Below, piece by piece: positions 21,201 through 26,901 of a stretch of DNA of 64,000 nucleotides (positions are counted from its first letter, which is position 1; each line of letters begins with the position of its first letter). A program made the translations under genes and the position numbers. The notes under the pieces are model-generated. The model was not told the DNA's origin, did no database searches, and was given only the letters and a program-made list of their open reading frames with translations. The DNA is from Mactra quadrangularis (Eukaryota > Mollusca > Bivalvia > Venerida > Mactridae), in assembly GCA_025267735.1 (NCBI GenBank), contig CM046301.1:66731872-66795871 (forward strand), given 5' to 3'.

Positions 21201-22799
21201 TATGATAACTTATGATAAGTGTCACATGTCTAATGTTATATTATATTTCAGGTGATTTGATTGGTGTCACTAGTACAGGTTTAGAGTATTATACAACAAG
21301 TAGTAGTGTCATATTACCTAGAGCTCCAGAGAAAGATGTATTTATTATATTTATACATGCTCTACAAAATGGACTCTTCCGTATACATATGCAAGGACAA
21401 ACTGGAAAGTATGTTGTTATTTTGTTGTCAATTGAGTTTCAAAATTAAGGAGCATTAAAATTGATAATGTATGTAGTGGAATGGTCATAGGTATATATGT
21501 TCTTCTCAAGTTAAATATTTAAGACTTACAAATTGACAATAGTTGCAAAACTTTTCAACAACATTTACATGGGAACTTGACTTTGTTAATATGCAATAGT
21601 ACGTACTTTTTTGGCTCATCTGTCTAAGCCAACTTTTGACCTATATTTTTTACCAATGCAAATTGCTCTACCATACCTGTTCCTCCAATGAAATTCTTTT
21701 CGGGTATAAAGAAATGGATATAGGATATGGTACCATTGGTTATTTGTGATAAGCAGGTGTGTAGCATGGACATTAGTTGCTGACTATTATATTTTATCTA
21801 TTTGTTAACCATTTACTAAATAATCTGTATATAATTTTAGACTTACAATGGCTATACCTTTAGTTGATGGGATGGTTGTAAGTAGACGTTGTCTTGGTAA
21901 CCTTGTTAGACAAACTGCCATCAATATTTGTAAACGTAAAAGATTAGAAAGTGAATTGTAAGTATCATGTGAATATTTCTGAATTAAACTTGATCTTAAA
22001 TTCTCTGCTTGTGTACTTGGTTATTTTACATCTGACAAGCTCACAGTACAGGTCATGGTCCGCTGACCTTTGATATTTTGATATTCATTATGCAATCATT
22101 GTGTTTACAGACTAATTGACTGAGGGGTCTTTGGTTCAATTCCCAGGCAGGGCATATTTACATGGAGTTTGGTCATGAAATTATTTCTACGGCCATTCTC
22201 CCTCCTACCAATGATTATTAATTATGTAGGGCAGTTCTCAGTCACTGACCAAAGTATGCGCTTAGTAGTTCAACTGTTGGTTAACAGCTTAATCCAGAGA
22301 TTTAGCCTTTCCAGGAGGAGTGAGTAGGTTGACTGACTGCTATATGACCTATACAATGTGTTGCTACGGCGTTAAACCCAACAAAAAACCAAAAACAAGC
22401 CATCCAATAGTTCTTACTGGTATAAAATTTTGACAGAGTTTGTACCACTAGTAATATACTATTATTAAAATTTTTAATGTAACATAGTTTGAATCATGTA
22501 TTGTTAAACTAAGTAATGCTGATTTTGGAATTTGCTCAAGTGACTTGTCTCTTTATTTCATGGATTTGGAATGTGGCTGCCAGAGCCAATCATTTGTTGT
22601 CCCGGGCCACACGACTCTACCCACTAATTTGGGTAGACTGTTCTACATGTACATAATTATATATTCTGTATGTTTCAGATATCAACCACCACATGTCAGA
22701 CGTAAATTAAAGATTCAAGAAATGGTGAAAAATTATCAAATGAAAATGGATGTACCAGAGTTTTATACAGCTTTGTTTCAAGATGTTTTAAAAGAATAA
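158..22799 (+). CDS. RALGAPB: Ral GTPase-activating protein subunit beta (3' half of gene, 17 exons)
   Basis: This is the non-catalytic beta subunit of the heterodimeric RalGAP complex, which stabilises the alpha subunit and supports inactivation of RalA/RalB in the cytoplasm. The 17 spliced exons give 868 residues with consistent phases and one stop at 22797-22799. I recognise family signatures in order: [29 protein letters not shown] and [14 protein letters not shown] in the helical central part; [19 protein letters not shown] and [28 protein letters not shown]; then the RapGAP-like domain from about residue 550 to 830 ([67 protein letters not shown]); and a C-terminal tail with PPHVRRK. 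The human protein is about 1,490 residues as I recall, so the N-terminal half lies upstream of the window. Ortholog identity is secure; exact exon edges come from GT-AG and phase reasoning, not transcripts. No start codon is in view. Confidence 0.95.
777..881 (+). CDS. RALGAPB: RALGAPB exon 2 of window
   Basis: Acceptor TACTACAG ends at 776 and the donor is G|GTATAC after 881; phases are 1 and 1. It encodes [18 protein letters not shown] and onward. The [12 protein letters not shown] join across the intron matches the family's QMILG-AMLNIVQD block. The second half is acidic and low in conservation. Confidence 0.85.
1117..1302. mobile_element. TIR MITE, family TCCGG (copy 1)
   Basis: Terminal inverted repeats read TCCGGATTTCAAATATTTGG at the left; the reverse of the right end starts TCCGGAATTCAAATTTATGG. 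TA-containing flanks are present. A second copy is at 6482-6638. Confidence 0.6.
1553..1776 (+). mobile_element. tRNA-derived SINE, family A (full length)
   Basis: An RNA polymerase III A-box-like TGGCATAGTAGTTAGCATG (about 1562) and B-box GGTTCGAGCC (1606-1615) are followed by a body with GAAAAGTGTCCAGGAAACC and GAGCTGGCCGTCGTATAT. It ends in GAATACGACGTTAAACC and an A-rich tail. Other copies are at 8907-9120 (- strand) and 18883-18985 (5'-truncated). Confidence 0.8.
1861..2000. repeat. TTCCTATA-rich repeat
   Basis: Repeated TTCCTATA(TT) words next to GATTCCAGGCTGTCAAC. A related stretch in the opposite orientation lies at 4030-4150 (GGTTGACAGCCTGAGATTC at its end). Confidence 0.5.
3450..3900. 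repeat. Dispersed repeat interrupted by a MITE
   Basis: GTTGGTCAGTCTGTAGCTTT and CTCAGCACATATTGTACAG blocks recur at 20220-20490 (GTTGGTCAGTCTATAGC, TCTCAGCACCTATTTTAC). The pogo-like MITE 3624-3776 is nested inside this copy. Confidence 0.5.
3624..3776. mobile_element. pogo/Tigger-like MITE with TA target duplication
   Basis: 153 bp with 24-bp terminal inverted repeats: left CAGTAAAACTCGGTTATAAC..., and the reverse of the right end CAGTAAAACTCGGTTACAAC..., one mismatch. TA flanks lie at 3622-3623 and 3777-3778. CAGT termini with a TA target fit the pogo/Tigger group. There is no coding capacity. Confidence 0.8.
4030..4150. repeat. TTCCTATA-rich repeat, partner of 1861-2000
   Basis: It carries about six AGTTCCTATATTTT words and ends in a sequence that is the inverse of the start of the 1861-2000 repeat. 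The two together look like fragments of one element. Confidence 0.45.
4230..4325 (+). CDS. RALGAPB: RALGAPB exon 3 of window
   Basis: Acceptor ATTATAG ends at 4229 and the donor G|GTAAGT follows 4325; phases 1 and 1. It encodes a serine/threonine-rich linker ([20 protein letters not shown] and onward). The vertebrate protein also has a Ser/Gly/Thr-rich linker here. Conservation is low, so the call rests on splice signals, phase and composition. Confidence 0.75.
4349..4569. repeat. 15-16 bp minisatellite
   Basis: About 14 degenerate tandem units of CTGGCCCCTAAAATCC, with variants such as CTAGCCCCTAAAATCC, directly downstream of the exon 3 donor. Confidence 0.85.
4634..4915 (+). mobile_element. 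tRNA-derived SINE, family B (full length)
   Basis: A-box-like TGGCACAGTTGGGAGCGCG and B-box GGTTTGAATCCC (4698-4709); body AAGTGAGTACTGGTTATAG; end GTTGACAGGGTGTTAAACCC plus AATAAAAAA. Relatives are at 20058-20115, 25185-25385 (-), 35358-35475 and 50023-50163. Confidence 0.75.
5277..5644 (+). CDS. RALGAPB: RALGAPB exon 4 of window (helical core, largest exon)
   Basis: Acceptor ATTTACAG ends at 5276 and donor CAG|GTATGT follows 5644; phase 1 in, phase 0 out, 368 bp. It carries the most diagnostic blocks of the family: [33 protein letters not shown] and [14 protein letters not shown]. The open frame extends to 5737 only by reading into the intron. Confidence 0.95.
6482..6638. mobile_element. 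TIR MITE, family TCCGG (copy 2)
   Basis: This has the same ends and the same interior phrase (AAAACATGTGTACA, ATAGGATTTAAT, CATAGTTTGTGCTATTTAGC) as the copy at 1117-1302, but is somewhat shorter. Confidence 0.6.
6843..7291. mobile_element. hAT-like MITE with 8-bp target site duplication
   Basis: Ends are TAGGGATGAGACGATACGG and, reversed, TAGGGATGATACGATATGG. The 8-bp duplication GTTTCTAC is perfect at 6835-6842 and 7292-7299. It is 449 bp, non-coding and rich in ATCGATA/CGTATCG palindromes, in the intron before exon 5. Confidence 0.88.
7560..7900. repeat. Dispersed intronic repeat, related to 15100-15320
   Basis: Shared words TTGTATGTTCATTTGTACTA / TTGTATGTTTATTTGCACTA, GAACAC..CTTTCCTGCTT and ATACAATTTTGA, with loose similarity over about 250 bp. 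Family is unknown. Confidence 0.4.
8691..8759 (+). CDS. RALGAPB: RALGAPB exon 5 of window
   Basis: Acceptor TTGGTTTCAG ends at 8690 and donor CAG|GTATTA follows 8759; 69 bp, phase 0 at both ends. It encodes [20 protein letters not shown] plus YTQ. This is a charged linker with no strong family match, so it could be alternatively skipped without changing frame. Confidence 0.65.
8886..9120 (-). mobile_element. tRNA-derived SINE, family A
   Basis: Reverse-complement copy of the SINE at 1553-1776. The T-rich run 8886-8906 is its tail; the promoter boxes lie near 9060-9115 (GGCTCGAACC and CTAACCACTACACCAC on the + strand). Confidence 0.8.
9360..9580 (-). mobile_element. HINE-like family C fragment
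   Basis: It holds TTTGGTGAACCTAGGTAC twice and GACCTTGACCTTGG on the + strand. These are the reverse complement of the 146-bp units that fill 32004-33907 and 53867-56680. Ends are not preserved. Confidence 0.65.
10190..10686 (+). mobile_element. HINE-like family B element (3' end intact)
   Basis: Two internal units of about 175 bp contain GAAACTTCACACATGTC and CATAACTCTAGC. The 3' end has the perfect hairpin GTCCGTGGAC followed by TGCTCTTGTT, the same terminal layout as the other HINE-like families here. I could not place the 5' end with confidence. Confidence 0.55.
11225..11492. mobile_element. TIR MITE, GGGTCACATTGAG family
   Basis: Left end GGGTCACATTGAGATGAC; reversed right end GGGTCACATTGAGGTGAC. 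268 bp, non-coding, in the long intron between exons 5 and 6. Confidence 0.6.
11548..11790 (+). repeat. Dispersed 240-bp repeat, copy 1 of 3
   Basis: Contains CATTTATTGTC.GATCTT.ATGAA, CATACCATGTGATGAACAGA, CTACCT.CCTTTATTATGG and a GTTTCCAC.TTACATTTCTTG end. Direct copies are at 13785-14040 and 15745-16017, all in RALGAPB introns. Confidence 0.7.
11791..11898. mobile_element. Short foldback MITE with long TIRs
   Basis: 108 bp with arms of about 34 bp: TTCCAGTTAAGAACAGAACC... against TTCCAGTTAAGAACCTAACC... (reversed right arm), continuing AACAAACA.CGATTT. It directly abuts the 240-bp repeat. Confidence 0.7.
12252..12680. mobile_element. Candidate TIR element (imperfect ends)
   Basis: Left end GGGGCATGTTCCACAAGGCG; the reversed right end is TGGGCTCGTTCTACAAGGCG. 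Internal AGATGGCGACATTTT and GGCAGCCATTTTG also face each other. The ends are only moderately similar, so this is a candidate. Confidence 0.5.
13375..13632 (-). mobile_element. tRNA-derived SINE, family D
   Basis: On the - strand, a promoter-like head GCAGTGGTGGGTCGCGCAC with B-box GGTTCACATCCCAC lies near 13575-13632. The body runs to about 13375. Confidence 0.6.
13785..14040 (+). repeat. Dispersed 240-bp repeat, copy 2 of 3
   Basis: Same blocks as 11548-11790. It starts with a C/G-rich GGCGGGCAGTCGAGTGAGTG head and ends with TGTGGTTTCCACATTACATT about 35 bp before the exon 6 acceptor. Confidence 0.7.
14073..14183 (+). CDS. RALGAPB: RALGAPB exon 6 of window
   Basis: Acceptor ATATTACAG ends at 14072 and donor GTG|GTTAGT follows 14183; 111 bp, phase 0/0. 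It encodes [20 protein letters not shown] then VLTCIIDQV, a strongly conserved block of the beta subunit. Confidence 0.93.
14281..14458. mobile_element. MITE fragment, TACAGTACCCACCAAAA family
   Basis: It ends in CTTTTGGTGGGTACTGTATA and is the inverse of part of 17350-17726 (shared GCTTCAGGATGTCAGATG and CAAGAATTGTAG). Only one end is present. Confidence 0.5.
14491..14668 (+). CDS. RALGAPB: RALGAPB exon 7 of window
   Basis: Acceptor ATGTTTTCAG ends at 14490 and donor G|GTACGA follows 14668; phase 0 in, phase 1 out. It encodes [20 protein letters not shown], then [20 protein letters not shown]. The last motif is a hallmark of RALGAPB. Confidence 0.94.
15100..15320. repeat. Dispersed intronic repeat, related to 7560-7900
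   Basis: Second copy of the repeat described at 7560-7900, in the same orientation, just before exon 8. Confidence 0.4.
15334..15425 (+). CDS. RALGAPB: RALGAPB exon 8 of window
   Basis: Acceptor TTATTTTAG ends at 15333 and donor AAG|GTAATA follows 15425; phase 1 in, phase 0 out. It encodes [20 protein letters not shown] and onward, the conserved VTVLVRG...GR.AW block. Confidence 0.92.
15478..15719. mobile_element. 245-bp TIR MITE (copy in RALGAPB intron)
   Basis: Left TTCGTTTTTTCTCAACTGTC; reversed right TTGTCTGTTTTTTCTCAACT... The interior includes GTGTATTATGATTGAGTAAAG. TA flanks. A near-identical copy sits at 57785-58029. Confidence 0.8.
15745..16017 (+). repeat. Dispersed 240-bp repeat, copy 3 of 3
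   Basis: Same blocks as 11548-11790, ending with TGTGGTTTCCACATTACATT about 10 bp before the exon 9 acceptor region. Confidence 0.7.
16028..16155 (+). CDS. RALGAPB: RALGAPB exon 9 of window
   Basis: Acceptor AATTCTAG ends at 16027 and donor GC|GTAAGT follows 16155; phase 0 in, phase 2 out. It encodes [20 protein letters not shown], then [15 protein letters not shown], matching the family block ending in F.E.VDKIPF. Confidence 0.9.
16916..17171 (+). CDS. RALGAPB: RALGAPB exon 10 of window
   Basis: Acceptor ATTTTCAAG ends at 16915, placing [11 protein letters not shown] after the phase-2 donor; donor AAG|GTGAAT follows 17171. It encodes a charged helix rich in Glu, Gln and Arg, then [12 protein letters not shown] and [20 protein letters not shown]. 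The ATG at 16893 is intronic and is not a start. Confidence 0.92.
17350..17726. mobile_element. MITE, TACAGTACCCACCAAAA family
   Basis: Left end CAGTTCACGCCAAAAGTTT; right end AAATTTTTGGTGGGTACTGTA next to TA. The ends are inverted with mismatches. The Tc1/mariner-like look (CAGT, TA target) is an inference. Confidence 0.5.
17780..17953 (+). CDS. RALGAPB: RALGAPB exon 11 of window (start of RapGAP-like domain)
   Basis: Acceptor TTATTTCCAG ends at 17779 and donor GTG|GTAAGT follows 17953; phase 0/0, 58 codons. It encodes [20 protein letters not shown], then [20 protein letters not shown]. The HIFYVKSGQ strand opens the RapGAP-like fold. Confidence 0.93.
18012..18297 (+). mobile_element. tRNA-derived SINE, family C
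   Basis: Head GTAGCACGCGAAGTCTACATC with B-box-like GGGTTTAATTCCC; body GGTCATGAAATGATTT, GTAGGGTAGTTGTCAGTCAC and GAGTAGGTTGACTGACAG; end ATGTGTTGCTTTGGCATTAA plus ACCCAAC and an A-rich tail. Related copies at 22098-22400, 35268-35357, 38160-38345 (-), 49296-49423 and 53650-53825 (-). Confidence 0.75.
18883..18985 (+). mobile_element. SINE family A, 5'-truncated
   Basis: Only the 3' body remains: GTACTGGTAATAGAAAAGTG, GAGCTGGCCGTCGTATAT and the end GAATACGACGTT. It lies in the RALGAPB intron before exon 12. Confidence 0.75.
19084..19222 (+). CDS. RALGAPB: RALGAPB exon 12 of window
   Basis: Acceptor ATTTTCAG ends at 19083; donor AACG|GTTGGT, a weak GT site, follows 19222. Phase 0 in, phase 1 out. 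It encodes [20 protein letters not shown], then TGHVSTSW, the most conserved stretch of the domain. Confidence 0.92.
19773..19894 (+). repeat. Tandem duplication containing the exon 13 acceptor
   Basis: GTTTACTTTGTAAGCCTAGA ... TTCTCTATTATTTCAGACAA occurs from 19773 and again from 19839, with a 4-base indel. The first copy reproduces the acceptor and the first 12 exon bases. Confidence 0.88.
19882..20025 (+). CDS. RALGAPB: RALGAPB exon 13 of window
   Basis: Acceptor TATTATTTCAG ends at 19881 and donor G|GTAACT follows 20025; phase 1/1. It encodes [20 protein letters not shown], then SEVAFVVPS. The acceptor and the first 12 exon bases also occur 62 bp upstream (acceptor ending 19819) in a tandem duplication. 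Use of that copy meets an in-frame TAG after six codons. Confidence 0.9.
20058..20115 (+). mobile_element. SINE family B 3' fragment
   Basis: CAGTAAAATGACCTAAATTG followed by TTTAACCCGGTAAAAATAAA, matching the 3' end of the SINE at 4634-4915. Confidence 0.5.
20220..20490. repeat. Dispersed repeat related to 3450-3900
   Basis: GGGGTATATAGGAGTTAGC head, then GTTGGTCAGTCTATAGC, TCTCAGCACCTA twice, and GGGTGGTATTTTATCACATT. It resembles the uninterrupted form of the repeat at 3450-3900, and may be a decayed HINE-like element. Confidence 0.45.
20515..20739 (+). CDS. RALGAPB: RALGAPB exon 14 of window
   Basis: Acceptor TATTACAG ends at 20514 and donor ACAA|GTATGT follows 20739; phase 1/1. It encodes a basic, Ser/Thr/Pro-rich loop ([13 protein letters not shown] and onward), then [18 protein letters not shown], matching the family's RVSVVWVER..D..NFP. 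The exon end and its donor are the founder unit of a 13-copy, 38-bp minisatellite directly downstream. Confidence 0.9.
20727..21210 (+). repeat. 38-bp minisatellite of exon-intron junctions, 13 copies
   Basis: Thirteen units contain TTCCCTACAAGTATGTATGA. Units 4 to 13 are spaced exactly 38 bp; one spacing (units 2 to 3) is about 24 bp. Unit 1 is the true end of exon 14 with its donor, so each unit repeats the last exon bases plus a GTATGT donor. Confidence 0.95.
21252..21408 (+). CDS. RALGAPB: RALGAPB exon 15 of window
   Basis: Acceptor ATATTTCAG ends at 21251 and donor AA|GTATGT follows 21408; phase 1 in, phase 2 out. It encodes [15 protein letters not shown], then [20 protein letters not shown], matching the family's VIFIHPL..GLFRIKIQG strand. 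Confidence 0.92.
21610..21770. repeat. Dispersed repeat related to 24300-24445
   Basis: AAGCCAACTTTTGACCTA, CCAATGCAAATTGCTCTACC and GATATGGTACCATTGGTT match the copy downstream of the gene. Family unknown. Confidence 0.5.
21841..21957 (+). CDS. RALGAPB: RALGAPB exon 16 of window
   Basis: Acceptor ATAATTTTAG ends at 21840 and donor TT|GTAAGT follows 21957; phase 2/2. It encodes [20 protein letters not shown], then [18 protein letters not shown], nearly invariant in the family. Confidence 0.94.
22098..22400 (+). mobile_element. tRNA-derived SINE, family C
   Basis: Same body as 18012-18297, with B-box GGTTCAATTCCC, GTAGGGCAGTTCTCAGTCAC, GTTGACTGACTG and the end TTGCTACGGCGTTAAACCC. It lies in the last RALGAPB intron. 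Confidence 0.75.
22679..22799 (+). CDS. RALGAPB: RALGAPB terminal exon
   Basis: Acceptor TATGTTTCAG ends at 22678. It encodes [20 protein letters not shown], then [14 protein letters not shown] and TAA at 22797-22799. The ATG at 22545 lies in the preceding intron. Confidence 0.94.
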
Positions 22800-22920
22800 T
22801 CAAAGTTTAACCTGAACATCTACATGTTGTTGAATGTTAAGAGTAAAAGTTAAATCAATTACATTTATTGCATCAGAAATGTCTAAAAAGTGTCAATAAA
22901 CATGAAATTAGATAAATTAT
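22800..22920 (+). promoter_or_regulatory. RALGAPB 3' UTR with poly(A) signal
   Basis: An AATAAA hexamer at 22895-22900 lies about 95 bases after the stop and is the first good polyadenylation signal. A second candidate (TTTAATAAAATAAAT) occurs near 23800. Confidence 0.55.
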
Positions 22921-23493
22921 TATAGATAGTAGATTTGTTTCAATTTACTAAGTGACAATATGGCATACATCATAAAACATACATACAAGTTACTAGGAGT
23001 TTAGGATTAACCAATATACCAGTTAATATTGCAATACGAATTCTAACAGTTTTTAATACAGGTTTTGCATATTGCAATATATTGCTATACGGTTTTTATC
23101 GTATTGTTACACCCCTACTAGAAACAATATGTATGAATTACAGAAAAGCTGTATCAAACAGCATTATATGTCAAATATGACTCAAAAAGAGTAAAAGCAT
23201 AAACTCTTATTTTCATTGTGGTCATTGAGATACAGTATTGAGTGACATAAAAAGCACTATTACCATGTCACCAAGTCACAATGACAAGTTTAAAATACAA
23301 TGTACATGTGTACAAAAACATAAAAAGTTTATAATTAACTAGCTGGTATCATAAAAGCTAGGTACAAATCAATTTTGAAATAAGAAAAAAATGAACTGTA
23401 GTGATTTGTATATCATAATTTATATATAATACATTATTCATGATTTCATCGTTTTATCATTATGTATTTAGTGTTTAGTTGACAATCATATTA

Positions 23494-23761
23494 TTATACC
23501 CCCGCTTCGAAGAAGAGGGGGGTATACTGTTTTACCCTTGTCCGTGCGTCTGTGCGTCCGTCCGTTACAAAATTTCCGTCGCAGTTTTCTCAGCAACTAT
23601 AACATGCAGCAGCCTAAAACTTTGCATATTGCTTCACCCTATAGTCCTATGTGGTGTAAAGCGATTTCATGCTCCTTGCTCATCTACTTCCTGTTTGTCG
23701 CATATTTTTAGATTTTGGCGGGGGTATCACTAGTGAGCATTAGCTCACAGATTTACTTGTT
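23494..23761 (+). mobile_element. HINE-like family E, complete
   Basis: 5' end TTATACCCCCGCTTCGAAG. 3' part GGCGGGGGTATCACTAGTGA, whose GCGGGGGTAT is the inverse of the 5' ATACCCCCGC. It continues with the perfect stem-loop GTGAGCattaGCTCAC and ends in ACTTGTT. 268 bp, no array inside. Contains GTCCGTGCGTCTGTGCGTCC. Confidence 0.7.
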
Positions 23762-24059
23762 TATCCTACTGTTAACTATCATTGTTGTGTATGCAGGCAT
23801 TTAATAAAATAAATCAAGAAAGTTGTTTTAGAATGTAACAGTCTTATCTTTAGTTTGGAGCGTTAAAAATTTAAAAATCTTCATTCAATTGCTTTATATA
23901 GCTGTTTGACCAAATTTTTATGAGCGAGTGAGGAAATAAAAATACTCTTTTGTGAAAACTGTCAAAATTAAGGTGTGAGGGAATCCATAGAATCTTTAAT
24001 CAAATTGTTATGGCATTGTTTATCTAAAATGTTTCTAGTGCTTCCTTAATTTATTAGTC

Positions 24060-24270
24060 GTAAAATTGTATATATAAAACCTTACTGAATAATTTATCAT
24101 GATTTAGTTGGATATCAATTGATTGTTGAATGTTTTTTAAGTATATTTACGTTTCTAAAAAGACAACCATGTTTTTTATGAACTGTATGTATATTATATT
24201 TAGTGTTGTTATGATGTGTTTAGAAATGTAGCTTGATATTAGCCAATAAATTACTAGATTCTCATACAAA
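24060..24270. repeat. Repeat G, copy 1 (four copies in window)
   Basis: About 200 bp: AAAACCTTACTGAATAATTT, ATCAATTGATTGTTGAATGT and GTGTTGTTATGATGTGT. Other copies follow each zinc-finger locus: 37741-37950, 48306-48785 (interrupted) and 53248-53440. Confidence 0.7.
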
Positions 24271-24299
24271 AATTTGGCAACAGGGAAGTAAGTTACCTT

Positions 24300-24445
24300 T
24301 TTTTTCTATTGGCCCAACTGCCAAAGCCAGCTTTTGACCTACATTTTTAACCAATACAATTTGTTCTACCATTCCTGTTTGTCCATAGAATTTTCTTCAG
24401 AGTAAAGAGAAATAGATAATATATATGATACCATTGGTTTTCCCT
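24300..24445. repeat. Dispersed repeat related to 21610-21770
   Basis: CCAGCTTTTGACCTACATTT, CCAATACAATTTGTTCTACC and GATACCATTGGTTTTCCC match the intronic copy, same orientation. Confidence 0.5.
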
Positions 24446-25184
24446 AAAAGAGTTTAGTATACTGTCCCAAACTTTTAAAATGTGGGCCTCAATAAATGCA
24501 CAATGCCGAATATATCTTATTAAAGATTGTTGTTCTACCTTATTTTGATCAGGGATTTTACATAACATATAAAATCCTTGTTGTGATGAAGGCAAATACA
24601 ATTAGAATACATGTATATGGTTTGACCAGCAATTAACATGTACAAAGATAAAACATATGTGTAAATTATATAAAATATTTTTTGTACCCATCTTTTGTAA
24701 ACATTGAAAATAGTTTTCATGACCATTTATTTAAAAAAACAATTATGTCTAAGTTGAAATGACAAAAAGTAACTGAAAAGTGACTAAGTATTTTTTATGA
24801 GGAGCTTTGTGAATACAGTCCCTTGTCATTGTTACACGCTGGGAGGAGAATCTAGGAAATAATCTGCTATTGTCTTATGAATGTATAACAGTTCATTTTG
24901 TGCCTCATAACATTAGAATGTAGATTATATAATGTCTTTAATGTTGTCGACTCTAGTCAATGTTAATATAGTTAATGTAATGTAGTCTATTATAGTTCAA
25001 TTAGGATCTACATTTCTCTGACTGTTGAAAAAAAATATTAAAAATTTAATAGTTTAACAGTAAAAGTAACTTAAAAGTATCTGTATTACAAATGCAGTTC
25101 ACTCAATGGTTTGGTTTTGTACAGGGCTTTAATATAAAAAATAGGACTCGTAATGTTTTGCCAGTTGATTATTTTTTCAATTTT

Positions 25185-25385
25185 TGTCAGTACTCATCTG
25201 CCCTGCCACAAGACCGGCAATGCTACATATACCTTATACATGAAGAAATTTGACATTATTGTTAAATTTTCTTGGAAGGATATAACTGGCCCCGAGCGGA
25301 GATTGGAACTCCTACCCCCCCCCCCACACTTTGGTAAACATATTTGAAATCATGGCATGGTATCAACTGTGCTACAGATCCTGGA
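25185..25385 (-). mobile_element. SINE family B, diverged
   Basis: On the - strand it reads GTAGCACAGTTGATACCATG, then GGAGTTCCAATCTCC (B-box region), GAAAATTTAACAATAATGTC and GCAGGGCAGATGAGTACTG. These are the same blocks in the same order as 4634-4915. Confidence 0.55.
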
Positions 25386-26143
25386 CCATGAATAAACTAC
25401 ACAGAAATAAATGTACTGGTTTCATATTTTACAAACCTATTATATGTTATTCTGACCTTGTAGTTTGTTAGACTGTTATTTATTTATATTTTATTAGCAT
25501 TAAATGTGCAATATTAGTGTATGTGTATTATGAGAATGAATAAAACAGTTATTATAACCATTTTGTAGTTATACTTAGATTTTTTCTTCTTATTGAATAC
25601 AACACTCCTTCAATTAGTGACTTTAGTCAGTTATCTGTCCCTGATAAAATCTGAAGCAATCCAATTGGTAAGTAGGTCCTTATAGTTGGAATCCTCGGAT
25701 TTTATCATTGAATTCCTAAGTAAGGGTAACAAAATATTTCATCTAATATCTTTCTTGTTAATAAAGATATTAACAGAAGTGATAGAATTTAGATAGTTCT
25801 TTAACTTAAGAATAATTAGCTTGAATTTCAAACAAAATAAATGATAATAGAAAAAAAATTAAGATTAAATTTGGCAAATTAAAATTGAAAAGTAAGGGTT
25901 AAATCCGAGTAATCCTACTAACTAGACCTACCTATTTTGAAGAGTATACAAGGGGAAATAACTGACTAAAGTCCCTTATAGACTGAAGATTATGTGTTGG
26001 GGCTGAGATAAAAACTGATAAAAAGAAGAGGTGATTTATGTACAGTACTTGCCAAGTAATGTGAAAGTCCAGTGAAATATAAACAGACTTTTTGGGATAA
26101 AATAAGAACTTTTGCATATAAAACTATGTTCATTGTTTGGGGC

Positions 26144-26722
26144 TTAATAGTTAATTGTAGCTACAAGGAGAGGCACAGTGATCAATGATTTAAAGGAGTC
26201 AACTATTTCTGTCTGTTTTACATGAGTAGGTAGGGCATCACATTGTGTGATAGTATGAGGGAAGGAAGAAAATTTATAAGTATCTTCAAATCTAATACAT
26301 ATGAAGTTATTACTAGCCGATCTTGTTCTGGTATCAGCAGGAATAAGAATGTTATTTTGAGGGTAAATTGTAACCAAGTGATTTATTATTTTATAGAACA
26401 TGATGAGATGGGCTCTAGTTCTTCTAACTTGTAAGGTTGGCCAGGCTAAAGAGCTAATCATATCAGACACTGAGCTGGTATTGTGATACCGACTTGTTAC
26501 AAATCTAGCTACCCTTCTTTGAAATTTTCCAAGACTTGTGTACACATTGTATTTTGCTACTGTCATGCAGGCCCAGACTGTTGATGCATACTCAAGTTGG
26601 GTCTGATAATAGCTTTGTATGCATGATTTTTTACTGCTGGGTAGTTTATTTTTCAATTGATTCTTAAGAATCCCAGGAATTGATTGTTTTTTACAGATTG
26701 AGAAAATATACATATATCCCAT
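26144..26722 (-). pseudogene. LINE (non-LTR retrotransposon) ORF2 C-terminal fragment
   Basis: A 192-residue open frame matches the C-terminal end of jockey/CR1-type non-LTR reverse transcriptases. Signs are the tail after the polymerase domain: YYQTQLEYASTVWACM (family Y..LVRP.LEYAS.VW), FQRRVARFVTSRYHNTSSVS (Q.RAARFV....), LAWPTLQVRRTRAHLIMFYK (LGW..L..RR...L...YK), and a terminal FPHTITQCDALP block. It ends at a stop but lacks the endonuclease and the catalytic polymerase motifs. It is a 5'-truncated insertion, the usual fate of LINE copies. The ATG at its start is internal to the original protein. It is isolated, with no gene next to it. Confidence 0.85.
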
Positions 26723-26901
26723 TTTAAATTAACCTACATAGGCCTACATCTACTTTTTATAGAGAATTGACAGGTTATTGCAACGCTGCTCTAAATATGT
26801 TCTTCATAACTTATGTGCCTTAAAAGCTATAAAAATTTTTTTATTCATGTTCGTTTATTCATTTAGATATGCACAAACGTATAAGACAAATTCTATGGAT
26901 T

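Larger units (their letters stand above)
22921..25184. other. RALGAPB downstream region without genes
   Basis: Apart from the HINE-like element, repeat G and the small repeat listed separately, I see no gene. A stretch at 23000-23120 ends in ATCGTATTGTTACACCCCTA, which resembles a hAT-type end but lacks a convincing partner. Confidence 0.5.

Noticed and set aside
20727..21210. CRISPR-like regular repeat array
   Set aside because: Units are contiguous without spacers and derive from an exon edge in a eukaryotic gene; it is a minisatellite.
23000..23120. hAT MITE ending in ATTGTTACACCCCTA
   Set aside because: A matching left end and an 8-bp duplication could not be found; it may be a fragment.
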